Shown one piece after another: positions 25,854 through 34,752 of a stretch of DNA of 64,000 nucleotides (positions are counted from its first letter, which is position 1; each line of letters begins with the position of its first letter). This DNA comes from Marixanthomonas sp002364245. Lineage in GTDB: Bacteria; Bacteroidota; Bacteroidia; Flavobacteriales; Flavobacteriaceae. The notes beneath the pieces were generated by a model. That model was not told the DNA's origin and ran no database searches. It saw only the letters and a program-made list of their open reading frames with translations. The stretch is from positions 62,001 through 126,000 of the forward strand of contig CAXAZF010000004.1 in NCBI GenBank assembly GCA_963973455.1, read 5' to 3'. The translations under genes and the position numbers were made by a program.

Positions 25854-26650
25854 CTAAAAAATGTATCCTAATTTTATTTTTACTTTCAACTACTATCTTT
25901 TATGCGCAAAAAACATTGAGAGATTACAGTTATGTGGTAGTGCCAGAACAATTTGAGTTTGTTGAAGGAAAAGATAAATATAAACTCAACTCTCTAACCA
26001 AATATTTGTTTAATAAAAATGGGTTCAACGCCTATATGACATCAGAAGTTCCCAACTTAAACCGGTGCAATGGTCTATATGCAAATGTAGAAAAAGAAAA
26101 GGCTTTTTTAAGAACAAAAGTAGTGGTAACATTAAAAGACTGTGACGGAAACCTACTTTATACAAGTAGAGAGGGAACTAGCAAATATAAAGAGTATAGA
26201 AAAGCATATCAAGATGCTATACGAAATTCATTTGAAAGTATTGAAGCATTGAACATCCGTCAAAAAGATGTTGAAATATTAGCTTCAAAAGAAACAGTTG
26301 AAGCTGGAACTGAAACTAAAGCTGAAAAGGAACTTGAAAAGAAAATCGTAAAACAACCATCAGTTACAAATACTTCTTCAGTTGAGAATTTACCTGCTGC
26401 AAAGTTCTCAAACTATAAAAAAGACGGGAAGTTCTATTTGCTTCGGAAAACAGATAAAGGATATTCTTTATATGAAGAATCTTCTAAAGCTGAAAATGGT
26501 TTGCAATTAATTGGTGCGATATCAGTAGCAGATTCCAAAATAATTTTTAAAAAAACCAATGGTGAAACGTACGATGCCTATTTTGATGAAAACAAGAACC
26601 TCTCCCTTTTTATAGGGGAACAAGTCGTTTTATATACAATAGCGCTTTAA
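25850..26650 (+). CDS. Secreted protein of unknown function
   Basis: A 266-residue protein with signal peptide MTKKCILILFLLSTTIFYAQ. The first ~125 residues form a compact block (RDYSYVVVPEQFEF through AYQDAIRNSFESI) often seen in uncharacterised flavobacterial envelope proteins; a Glu/Lys-rich linker of about 40 residues follows, then a small C-terminal domain with KFYLLRKTDKGYSLYEES. The ATG overlaps the stop of the barrel gene, and its last 4 bp overlap convergent rarA. No function can be assigned. Confidence 0.75.
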   Translation: MTKKCILILFLLSTTIFYAQKTLRDYSYVVVPEQFEFVEGKDKYKLNSLTKYLFNKNGFNAYMTSEVPNLNRCNGLYANVEKEKAFLRTKVVVTLKDCDGNLLYTSREGTSKYKEYRKAYQDAIRNSFESIEALNIRQKDVEILASKETVEAGTETKAEKELEKKIVKQPSVTNTSSVENLPAAKFSNYKKDGKFYLLRKTDKGYSLYEESSKAENGLQLIGAISVADSKIIFKKTNGETYDAYFDENKNLSLFIGEQVVLYTIAL

Positions 26651-27924
26651 AATTTATATTTATCATTCCAAAGCGATTTTAAATAGCTTTTTAAACTGTT
26701 TTCCCTACTGTTATTTCCAGGTTTGTATAATGTCGTTCCCGTAATTTTTTCTGGCAAGAATTCGTGGGGTGTAAAATTGCCTTCATAATTATGGGCATAT
26801 TGGTAGTCCTTTCCGTAGCCCAACTCTTTCATCAATTTAGTAGGAGCATTTCTAATTGATAATGGTACTGACAAATCCCCAGTCTGTTTTACCAGTTGCT
26901 GTGCTTTGTTAATAGCTTCGTAAGATGCATTGCTCTTAGCTGAGGTGGCTAAGTAAATCGTACATTGGCTTAAGATAATACGTGCTTCGGGATACCCAAT
27001 CGTGTTTACCGCTTGAAACGTATTATTTGCCATTACCAAAGCTGTTGGGTTAGCCAATCCAATATCTTCTGAAGCTAAAATAACTAGCCGTCTTGCTATA
27101 AATTTTATGTCTTCTCCACCTTCAATCATTCTCGCCAACCAATAAACAGCCGCATTAGGATCACTTCCACGGATGGATTTGATAAACGCTGAAATAATAT
27201 CGTAATGCTGTTCACCAGCTTTATCGTAAAGCACGGTGTTTTTTTGCACCTTTTGTTGTACCATTTCATTGGTAAGGGTAATGTTGTCACTTTTTTCTGA
27301 AATAACCACCAACTCAAGTATGTTCAATAACTTCCGGCCGTCGCCTCCCGATAACCTTAGTAATGCTTCTGTTTCTTTTAGTTCAATTTTTTTCTGTTGT
27401 AATACTTCATCCTTTTCAATGGCGCGTTTCAACAAAGCTTCTAAGTCTTCTTTGGTGAAAGGTTTGAGAATATACACTTGGCAGCGTGACAATAGGGCAG
27501 GAATTACTTCAAAGCTTGGGTTTTCAGTCGTAGCACCGATTAAAGTAACCCAGCCTTTTTCAACCGCGCCCAAAAGTGAATCCTGTTGTGACTTACTGAA
27601 CCTATGGATTTCATCAATAAAAAGAATTGGATTTTTGGCAGTAAACAAACCATCGCTCTTCTTTGCTTTATTAATTACTTCTCTTACAGCAGCTACGCCG
27701 CTATCAACAGCACTCAATGTATAAAAGGGACGATTTGATTGGTTGGCAATAATAGAGGCAAGCGTAGTTTTTCCAATTCCAGGTGGCCCCCATAAAATTA
27801 AGGAAGATAAAACACCTGAGGACAATTGAGTAGTCAACGCGCCATTAGGGCCAACTAGGTGTTGTTGGCTTATGTAGTCTTCAAGGGTTTTTGGGCGTAT
27901 CCGTTCTGCTAAAGGCGTATTCAT
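26647..27924 (-). CDS. rarA: Replication-associated recombination protein A
   Basis: A clamp-loader-like AAA+ ATPase (425 residues) acting at stalled replication forks (RarA/MgsA). It starts PLAERIRPKTLEDYISQQHL; Walker A is GPPGIGKTT, Walker B FIDEIHRF, sensor 1 GATTENPSFEV and sensor 2 SGGDGRKLLN. The C-terminal tetramerisation part includes SDPNAAVYWLARM. A TAATTTTG box ends 5 bp before the ATG, implying a leaderless transcript. Confidence 0.96.
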   Translation of the reverse strand: MNTPLAERIRPKTLEDYISQQHLVGPNGALTTQLSSGVLSSLILWGPPGIGKTTLASIIANQSNRPFYTLSAVDSGVAAVREVINKAKKSDGLFTAKNPILFIDEIHRFSKSQQDSLLGAVEKGWVTLIGATTENPSFEVIPALLSRCQVYILKPFTKEDLEALLKRAIEKDEVLQQKKIELKETEALLRLSGGDGRKLLNILELVVISEKSDNITLTNEMVQQKVQKNTVLYDKAGEQHYDIISAFIKSIRGSDPNAAVYWLARMIEGGEDIKFIARRLVILASEDIGLANPTALVMANNTFQAVNTIGYPEARIILSQCTIYLATSAKSNASYEAINKAQQLVKQTGDLSVPLSIRNAPTKLMKELGYGKDYQYAHNYEGNFTPHEFLPEKITGTTLYKPGNNSRENSLKSYLKSLWNDKYKF

Positions 27925-27929
27925 AAAAG

Positions 27930-27937
27930 CAAAATTA
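27930..27937 (-). promoter_or_regulatory. -7 box directly before rarA
   Basis: TAATTTTG on the minus strand (TANNTTTG), 5 bp before the rarA ATG. One of five such cases in the window with 4-5 bp between box and start codon. Confidence 0.45.
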
Positions 27938-28013
27938 CAATTTTAAATAGCGCCTTGCACTGACATATTATCATTAATTTAGCTTTAGGATTACTTTTTG
28001 TTACCAATAATTT

Positions 28014-28778
28014 ATGTCTAAAAAAGAAGGCTTATCATTTTATCCAGGTGTTATTTACGGGCCATTACTATTTGTATTAAGTATTTGGATTGTCTATTGG
28101 GCAGAAATACGCTTTGGGTGGCGCTTTAATACGTACGGTATTTATCCGCAACGAATTGAAGGGCTTAGAGGGATTCTATTTGGTCCTTTCATACATGGGG
28201 GATTACAGCACTTATTTAATAATTCAATACCATTGTTTGTTTTGAGTGCATCTCTTTTTTATTTCTACCGAAATATTAAATGGAGAGTATTATTGATAGG
28301 ACTGTTTTTAACTGGCTTATTAACGTGGTCTATAGGACGCCCATCGTACCATATAGGTGCAAGTGGAATCGTTTATTTATTGGCTTCTTTTTTATTTTTT
28401 AAAGGTATTTTTTCAAAACAGTATCAGCTAACGGCTTTGTCTTTGGTGGTTGTTTTTCTTTATGGAAGCTTATTGTGGTATGTATTTCCTATAGACACAA
28501 AAATATCATGGGAAGGTCATTTATCTGGGTTTTTGGTAGGCCTGGCTTTTGCATTTATTTTTAAGGAAAACAGTATCCCAGAAAAAAAATATGAATGGCA
28601 ACGCGAGGATTATGACCCTGAAGAAGATGAGTTTTTGAAGCATTTTGATGAAGATGGAAATTTCATTGAGACAATTCCTGAAGTAGAAGAGATTGAGCCT
28701 AACGCTAACGAAGAAAAAACTTCACCAAAAATTACTTATTATTTTAGAATAAATTCAGAAAAAGAAAAGAAAGACTAA
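28014..28778 (+). CDS. Rhomboid-family intramembrane serine protease
   Basis: A 254-residue membrane protein with six hydrophobic segments followed by an acidic cytosolic tail (~60 residues). The catalytic pair is present: Ser117 in the GASG motif (HIGASGIVYLL) and His169 in WEGHLSGFLVG. The conserved HLFNN stretch (His66, Asn70) supports an active rhomboid. It would cleave transmembrane substrates within the bilayer; substrates are unknown. The last 4 bp overlap convergent rlmB. Confidence 0.93.
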   Translation: MSKKEGLSFYPGVIYGPLLFVLSIWIVYWAEIRFGWRFNTYGIYPQRIEGLRGILFGPFIHGGLQHLFNNSIPLFVLSASLFYFYRNIKWRVLLIGLFLTGLLTWSIGRPSYHIGASGIVYLLASFLFFKGIFSKQYQLTALSLVVVFLYGSLLWYVFPIDTKISWEGHLSGFLVGLAFAFIFKENSIPEKKYEWQREDYDPEEDEFLKHFDEDGNFIETIPEVEEIEPNANEEKTSPKITYYFRINSEKEKKD

Positions 28779-29512
28779 AGTGATCTCTGTCGCACCACTT
28801 CATATAAAAAAGCTCCACAAGCAACCGATACATTTAAAGAGTTAATTTCACCTAAAAGGGGTAGTGACGCTTGTTCATCCACTAATTTTAAAACCGAATG
28901 TGAAATACCTTTCCCTTCAGAGCCCATAACGATAGCAATAGGTTCATTGAAGGAAGTATTGTACAGCTCTTTTTCAGATTTTTCTGTAGCTGCCACTGTT
29001 TTTATACCAGAACCTTGAAGGTAATAAATCGCATCTTTTATATGGTCTACTTTACAAATGGGCATTTTAAAAATAGCTCCAGCTGATGTTTTTACTGTAT
29101 CACCAGATACAGGGGCGCCCCCTTTTTTCTGAACAATAATGGCATCTACTCCAGTGCATTCTGCAGTACGGATAATGGCACCAAAGTTACGTACATCGCT
29201 TATTTGATCCAAGACTAAGAATAAAGGTGTTTTTTTTGCCTCTAAAGCTTTTTCAACAACTTCTTCAAGGCTAACAAATGAAATTGGTGAAGTGATTGCA
29301 ACTACACCTTGGTGATTCCCGTTGGTTAATCTATTTAACTTTTCAACAGGCACATAGTTAATGGTAACGTGTTTATTTTCAAGTTCAGTAGCAATAGTTG
29401 CCAGCTTATCGTTGTCTGAATCTTTCTGAATATACACCTTATCTAATTCAGTATTGGCTTTAATTGCCTCTAATATTGGATAAATACCAAAAATGTTGTC
29501 TTTTTTGCTCAT
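28775..29512 (-). CDS. rlmB: 23S rRNA (guanosine-2'-O)-methyltransferase RlmB
   Basis: A SpoU-family (SPOUT) methyltransferase of 245 residues that modifies G2251 of 23S rRNA. The N-terminal substrate-binding part starts IFGIYPILEAIKAN; motif 1 is LDQISDVRNFGAIIRTAE, motif 2 AIVMGSEGKGI and motif 3 LPLLGEINSLNVSVACG, the knot-forming end. A TACTTTTG box ends 4 bp before the ATG. Confidence 0.95.
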   Translation of the reverse strand: MSKKDNIFGIYPILEAIKANTELDKVYIQKDSDNDKLATIATELENKHVTINYVPVEKLNRLTNGNHQGVVAITSPISFVSLEEVVEKALEAKKTPLFLVLDQISDVRNFGAIIRTAECTGVDAIIVQKKGGAPVSGDTVKTSAGAIFKMPICKVDHIKDAIYYLQGSGIKTVAATEKSEKELYNTSFNEPIAIVMGSEGKGISHSVLKLVDEQASLPLLGEINSLNVSVACGAFLYEVVRQRSL

Positions 29513-29516
29513 AGTG

Positions 29517-29524
29517 CAAAAGTA
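29517..29524 (-). promoter_or_regulatory. -7 box directly before rlmB
   Basis: TACTTTTG on the minus strand (TANNTTTG), 4 bp before the rlmB ATG at 29512; suggests leaderless transcription. -33 element not recognised. Confidence 0.42.
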
Positions 29525-29608
29525 GGAATTAAAAAGATTAGTAGCTAATAAGGATTTAAAGAAGTAGAAATAATGGAAGTGAGGTTGTCAAAAACTTTAA
29601 ATAAAAAA

Positions 29609-29636
29609 AGAGGTCGTCTAATTTTAGACGACCTCT
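29609..29636 (-). terminator. Terminator of the SusCD locus
   Basis: A perfect 13-bp inverted repeat, AGAGGTCGTCTAA (29609-29621) and TTAGACGACCTCT (29624-29636), with a 2-nt centre. On the minus strand it is followed by seven T residues, so it ends the susC-susD-lipoprotein transcript 28 bp after the last stop. Confidence 0.92.
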
Positions 29637-29664
29637 AGTCAACCAGTTGTTATTTACTGATTAA

Positions 29665-30087
29665 TTATTTAATTGTTACTACTGTAGGTCTTCCAGAAAT
29701 ATATTCTGCACTAGACTCTAGTTGTAGTGTTACAATTCCATCTTCTTCTGGTAAAGAGATATCATAACCTGTAATAACAATCACACCAAATCTTTCGTTT
29801 GCTGGTATTGTTACAGTTGATTCAAAATCATAGCTTTCATTTGGTAAATTTGTTTCACTAGGATCTACAACAACGTTAAACGTTCTATCTGTAGAAGCAA
29901 CATCAGAAATAAATATATCAAGATCTCTAGAACTTTCTCCACCATTAGGAACCGTAACTGTAGCCGATCCTCTGCTGAAACCTATAATAGTTTCCCTTGG
30001 GGTGTCATAATCATCAAAATTTGTCTCACAGGAAACCGTAAAAACGGTTAAAGTTAGTATCGCAAATATTATATTTAATTTTTTCAT
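29665..30087 (-). CDS. Small beta-sandwich-type lipoprotein of the SusCD locus
   Basis: A 140-residue protein with lipobox TVSC (Cys20). The remainder is predicted all-beta, with blocks ATVTVPNGGES, FNVVVDPS and FGVIVITGY like the Calx-beta or DUF1735/DUF4843-type modules found on surface lipoproteins beside SusCD pairs. It is third in the operon, 20 bp after susD, and followed by a strong terminator. Likely surface-exposed and glycan- or peptide-binding, by position only. Confidence 0.72.
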   Translation of the reverse strand: MKKLNIIFAILTLTVFTVSCETNFDDYDTPRETIIGFSRGSATVTVPNGGESSRDLDIFISDVASTDRTFNVVVDPSETNLPNESYDFESTVTIPANERFGVIVITGYDISLPEEDGIVTLQLESSAEYISGRPTVVTIK

Positions 30088-30107
30088 TTTGTCGAATTTT
30101 AAAATTA

Positions 30108-31538
30108 TTAATACCCAGGGTTTTGCTGTAAATTAGGGTTTGTATCACGAGATGCTTGTGAAATTGGCAATTGAAACTTAAAGTTTCCAGCTTGAAGGGT
30201 CAAAGATTCAGATGGAGTTCCGCTACCATCAGCAAATTCACCTGTAGCTAACCTTGTTACAGGAAGACCTCTTCTTTTAATATCAAACCAACGCTGATAT
30301 TCGAAAGCAAATTCAAGTCTTCTTTCTAGGTAAATAGCATCCCTAAGAGCTGTACCAGTTTCTCCACTTGGAGGAGTCTCATATCGTTCGGCTCTTAAAT
30401 CATCTAATGCATCTCTAGCTGGGCCTTCATTTCCTAATCTATATTGGGCTTCGGCAATATTTAATTTAGCTTCGGCAGCACGGAAAATTTTATAATCTAC
30501 TTTTCCGTCGAAACTACCCTCTCTACCAAATAATTTTCTAATAGCGTTGTATTCATTGCCTCCAGTATCACCTGCAGATAAAATAAATGCTTCTTTACGA
30601 ATATCATCTTCTGCATACAGATTAAATAGCTCAAAAGATGACACATATTCTGGAATAAGTCGTGTTTCACTACCCTGGCTCCAAACAATACCTATACTAC
30701 TATCTATTTCTCCAATATTGTTAGGTATAGAGAAAACCAAACCAGAATCATTTGAATCTGTCCAAAGACCTACTAAGTCTTCTCTTGGTGCTACAGGAGT
30801 TGTCACTTTATTAGCAGCATTAATAGCGTTTTGCCATTGACCTGCGTATAAATAAACTCTTGATAATAATAAGTTTACTGCCTCTTTATTCAATCTACCT
30901 TCAGGGTTAGATTCATTAATGTCTGCAGCGGCACTTACTAGGTCGGCGATAATATTGTTATATACTTCGCCTACAGATATACGCGCTGGCTCAATTAATG
31001 GATCTGCTTCAGTTACGTAGGCAATACCTAAAGAACCGTTAGCATCACCTGCTTGGGTAGGTATTTTTCCGTAAAAGTTAACTAAATTAAAGTTGGCCAA
31101 AGCTCTAAGAGCTTTTGTTTCGGCAACAATATTAGCTTTAGTTTCACCTTCAAAACTTTCAGCGTATTGTAATAAGGTGTTTGCTCTATATACTAATTGA
31201 TAAGTTGAGTTATATAGCCCTCCTAATATTGAATTAGCTGCTGAATAGTTCCAGTTATGTGCTGTAAATTGGGTGTTACGACCAGCTTGTGCCAGTGTAA
31301 CATTGTCTGATAATATATCTGGTGTACTGAGCATGGAACCTGCATCGCTTCCACTATAAACACCAGTTGCTAATTCGAGATAAACACCCCGAACACCATT
31401 TTCAAAATCAGCTGCGGTAATATATGCCTGTCCTGTACCAAATTCGTCGAAAGGCGTCTGATCTAATTCATCATCACAAGAGGTAGAAAACCCAGTGATA
31501 AGAATTAAAACTGTTATTTTATAAAATAAATTTTTCAT
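30108..31538 (-). CDS. susD: SusD/RagB-family nutrient-binding lipoprotein
   Basis: A 476-residue surface lipoprotein (lipobox STSC, Cys21) that caps the barrel of its SusC partner and binds the incoming nutrient. N-terminal DELDQTPFDEFGTGQAY and the C-terminal ERRLEFAFEYQRWFDIKRRG and NPNLQQNPGY are diagnostic of the family. TPR-like helices carry ALRALANFNLVNFYG. It follows susC by 17 bp. No glycoside hydrolase or lyase gene lies nearby, so the substrate class is open. The gene symbol is by family. Confidence 0.95.
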   Translation of the reverse strand: MKNLFYKITVLILITGFSTSCDDELDQTPFDEFGTGQAYITAADFENGVRGVYLELATGVYSGSDAGSMLSTPDILSDNVTLAQAGRNTQFTAHNWNYSAANSILGGLYNSTYQLVYRANTLLQYAESFEGETKANIVAETKALRALANFNLVNFYGKIPTQAGDANGSLGIAYVTEADPLIEPARISVGEVYNNIIADLVSAAADINESNPEGRLNKEAVNLLLSRVYLYAGQWQNAINAANKVTTPVAPREDLVGLWTDSNDSGLVFSIPNNIGEIDSSIGIVWSQGSETRLIPEYVSSFELFNLYAEDDIRKEAFILSAGDTGGNEYNAIRKLFGREGSFDGKVDYKIFRAAEAKLNIAEAQYRLGNEGPARDALDDLRAERYETPPSGETGTALRDAIYLERRLEFAFEYQRWFDIKRRGLPVTRLATGEFADGSGTPSESLTLQAGNFKFQLPISQASRDTNPNLQQNPGY

Positions 31539-31555
31539 TGTTTGTTTTTTTAATA

Positions 31556-34500
31556 TTAGAAACTTACGTCAACTCCAAGTTGTATGGATTTCGTGTTCGG
31601 GTAACTGTATAAAGTAACCTCACCTGGTGCTACAGTATTTGCAAATGATACTGTCTCACCTGAAGATATTCCCACTTCAGGATCGCCCCAGAAATCTGTA
31701 AATGTCAATAGGTTCTGACCTTGCAAATAAACTCTTAACGTGTTGAAAGGAGTTTTGTCCAAAACATCGTTATTAAAGTCATAAGATAACGTAATGTTAC
31801 GCATACGGATGTAATCACCTTTTTCCAAGAATTGATCTGAGTTAACATTAGCTATATCATCTCTGTAAATTGGGCTTGGTAATACATCGGTATCACCAGG
31901 ACGTTGCCAGTAATTAAAAGCTTCTACAGCTTGATTGTCTGCTATTGAAGAACCATTGGTAAGTCTTTGTGATCGTACGATGTTGTTAATCCAGTTACCA
32001 GCTTTAAATACAAAGTCGGTTCTAAGGCCAAATCCTTTGTAACGAATGTTAGAGAAGAATCCACCTTCTGTATCAGCGATAGTTGATCTACCATTAAGCA
32101 CTCTGTTTTCAATTGGATCACCATTTTCATCAACACCACTTGGAAGATTGTCAGCTGTGTAAATTTCATCATCACCTCCATAAAATAAAGGCTGTCCAGT
32201 TTGTGGGTCTACACCAGCATAACGAACTAAATAGTGCTGATTAATCTTACCACCTTCTCTAAATAATATATTAAAGGCGAAAGGAGTAATGTCTTCACCA
32301 TCAGGTAATTCTTTGATTTCATTATCTAACAACAGAACATTTCCACCAAGGGTCCAAGTAAAATCAGAAGATCTAAAGATATCACCTTGTATAGAAACTT
32401 CAAAACCGCTATTCTGTATTTTACCAAGGTTACCAGGAATACTTCCTACCCCAGCTTCATCAGCTGCAGGGATGTTGAAAAGTAATTCGTCTGTGTCTCT
32501 TACAAAGTAATCAGTAACAGTTCGCAATCTGTTGTTGAACATATTTAATTCTAAACCAACATTATAAGTAGTTGTGGTTTCCCACTGTAAAGTAGGGTTA
32601 CCTACGTTGGCAGGTACAGTTGCATTACCTCCTACATATGGACTAAAAGATACTGTAGGTTGTGGATCGTAACGTCCTATTCCTTCTCGGTTTCCTACTG
32701 TTCCATAAGCACCTCTAATTTTTAAATCATTGATGGCATCAACATTAAAAAAGTTCTCTTTCGCTAAGTTCCACCCTGCACTAAAACTATAGAATGTACC
32801 ATATTGTACATCAGCACCAAAGTTTGAAGAACCATCACGACGTATAGATGCAGAAGCTAAATATCTTTCTTTAAAGTCATAATCTGCAAAGGCACCATAT
32901 GAAACCAAAGTACGTCTATTTCTACCTGTATTACCAACAGTAACTTGAGCGGCATTTGCCTGTGTTGTTAATGTTGCCGAAGGAAAACCAATACTTCTTA
33001 CTGTGTAAGTGTTGTTTTCGTTAAGGTTGTATTCAAATAATCCTAAAACATTTAGGTTATGGTCGTCCGTCGTTAATGTATAGTTAAGACGGTTACTTAA
33101 TGTTAAATCTAATCGTTGAACTCCATAATCAAGTTTATTTCCTGGATTGTTAGGGTCCCCTATCAAATTATCTAAAATTCCACCTGGTTTAGAATAGCTT
33201 TCCCCACGGAAGTTAACGTGGTTTACTGCAGTTGCAAAAGTATAAGCCCAGTTATCACTAAACTTAACAGTAGCATCAACACTTGCCAAGGTAGTATTTT
33301 GAATTTCATCATCGGGTTCAGATAAAAGTGCCCCTCTTATTGGAAATGTTGTGTGGGTAGGGTTATAGATTCGATCTCCGTTTTCATCTAAAACAAAGTT
33401 GCCATCTTCATCTAACACAAATTCAGGTTCATAGGCATTGTAATCTAACATTGCTCTAAATGGGTTTTGGGCATTGTTTCTGTCACGAGGCTCGTCACTT
33501 AAAGATCGTGTGTAACCAACATTTACCCCTATAGTAAGCCATTCTTTAGCGTCAAAATTAAGGTTTAATCTTGAGTTCAATCGTTCAAAACCATTAATTT
33601 GATCAATAATTCCTGTATTTCTATCATGGCCTACAGAAAAATAATAGTCCATTTTTTCAGCTCCACCAGAAAAAGATATATTATTGTTTTGGATAATACC
33701 TTCTCTTAAGATTAATTCTTGCCAGTCAACAGCATTGTCTAATAAAAATTGACGTTCAGGACTCCCTGGAGTGGTAGTTACACCTGGCAAAGCACCAGCT
33801 GCAGATACACCTAAAGCATAAAGCTCTGCTTCGTACTGTAGTTTTTGAGCAGCATCCATCATTTCGTAATTTGGTTCTATACGAGAAGTAACCCCATATC
33901 TTGAACTGAACTTAACGGTTGCATCTTTATTTCTATTACCAGATTTTGTTGTGATTACAACAACACCATTTGCACCACGAGAACCGTAACGTGCTGTTGT
34001 TGCTGCATCTTTCAAAATTGTAATGTTTTCAATTACTTCAGGAGCTAAATTTCCTAAATCTTGTTCTCTCATTGGAGCCCCATCAACAATATATAAAGGC
34101 GAAGATGCACCAGCAGTTAATGAACCTTGACCCCGGATACGTACAAACGCTCCTTGTCCTGGTTTACCGTTAGCGGCAGTTACCTGTACCCCAGCTGCTT
34201 TACCTTGCAACAAGTTGTCAACACTGGTTGTTGGCGCTAATTGTTGTATGTCTTCAGCAGAGATAGATACCACAGCGGAAGTCTGTACCGTTTTATTCCT
34301 GTTAGAATATCCGGTTACAACTACTTCTTCCAGTACTGCTCCAGCTGCCATTTCAATATTTATGGTGTTTGAAGCGCCAACACTTTGTCTTTGAGTTTCA
34401 AAACCAACATAACTATATGTCAATGTTTGCCCAACTTCAGCCTGGATGGTGTAATTACCATCAAAATCTGATTGAGTACCTTTGCTTGTTCCCTTGATAA

Positions 34501-34633
34501 TGATATTTACCCCGGGCAAGGGCAGCCCAGTATCATCGGTAATTGTACCAGTAATTGTTTTTTCTTGTGCGAACGAAAGTTGCACTACTAACGCCAGTAA
34601 AAGCGTTATAATTCCACTAAACTTTGTTTTCAT
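31556..34633 (-). CDS. susC: SusC/RagA-family TonB-dependent transporter
   Basis: A 1025-residue outer-membrane importer. Signal peptide ending LSFAQ, then a carboxypeptidase-regulatory-like domain (ITGTITDDTGLPLPGVNI, to about residue 100), the SusC plug motif with VVVTGYSNRNKT, a plug domain (DGAPM, GANGVVVITTK) and a 22-strand barrel ending in an aromatic residue (VDVSF). Energy comes through TonB. First gene of the SusCD locus; no hybrid two-component or ECF/anti-sigma regulator is adjacent. A 7-bp inverted repeat lies upstream (34676-34697). Confidence 0.95.
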   Translation of the reverse strand: MKTKFSGIITLLLALVVQLSFAQEKTITGTITDDTGLPLPGVNIIIKGTSKGTQSDFDGNYTIQAEVGQTLTYSYVGFETQRQSVGASNTINIEMAAGAVLEEVVVTGYSNRNKTVQTSAVVSISAEDIQQLAPTTSVDNLLQGKAAGVQVTAANGKPGQGAFVRIRGQGSLTAGASSPLYIVDGAPMREQDLGNLAPEVIENITILKDAATTARYGSRGANGVVVITTKSGNRNKDATVKFSSRYGVTSRIEPNYEMMDAAQKLQYEAELYALGVSAAGALPGVTTTPGSPERQFLLDNAVDWQELILREGIIQNNNISFSGGAEKMDYYFSVGHDRNTGIIDQINGFERLNSRLNLNFDAKEWLTIGVNVGYTRSLSDEPRDRNNAQNPFRAMLDYNAYEPEFVLDEDGNFVLDENGDRIYNPTHTTFPIRGALLSEPDDEIQNTTLASVDATVKFSDNWAYTFATAVNHVNFRGESYSKPGGILDNLIGDPNNPGNKLDYGVQRLDLTLSNRLNYTLTTDDHNLNVLGLFEYNLNENNTYTVRSIGFPSATLTTQANAAQVTVGNTGRNRRTLVSYGAFADYDFKERYLASASIRRDGSSNFGADVQYGTFYSFSAGWNLAKENFFNVDAINDLKIRGAYGTVGNREGIGRYDPQPTVSFSPYVGGNATVPANVGNPTLQWETTTTYNVGLELNMFNNRLRTVTDYFVRDTDELLFNIPAADEAGVGSIPGNLGKIQNSGFEVSIQGDIFRSSDFTWTLGGNVLLLDNEIKELPDGEDITPFAFNILFREGGKINQHYLVRYAGVDPQTGQPLFYGGDDEIYTADNLPSGVDENGDPIENRVLNGRSTIADTEGGFFSNIRYKGFGLRTDFVFKAGNWINNIVRSQRLTNGSSIADNQAVEAFNYWQRPGDTDVLPSPIYRDDIANVNSDQFLEKGDYIRMRNITLSYDFNNDVLDKTPFNTLRVYLQGQNLLTFTDFWGDPEVGISSGETVSFANTVAPGEVTLYSYPNTKSIQLGVDVSF

Positions 34634-34675
34634 TTTATAATTTATTTGAATTAGCCAACGCCAAAAATCATAATA

Positions 34676-34697
34676 AAAAGTTAATTACACAACTTTT
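34676..34697. promoter_or_regulatory. Inverted repeat upstream of susC
   Basis: AAAAGTT (34676-34682) and AACTTTT (34691-34697) separated by 8 bp, 43 bp upstream of the susC ATG. Symmetry and place fit an operator, but both arms are A/T-rich and no consensus -7 box was found in this 119-bp gap, so support is weak. Confidence 0.3.
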
Positions 34698-34752
34698 AAA
34701 CCTTAAATTTTGCTTTTTTTTACACTTAAAGTTAAGCTATTGTAAGGTTTTC

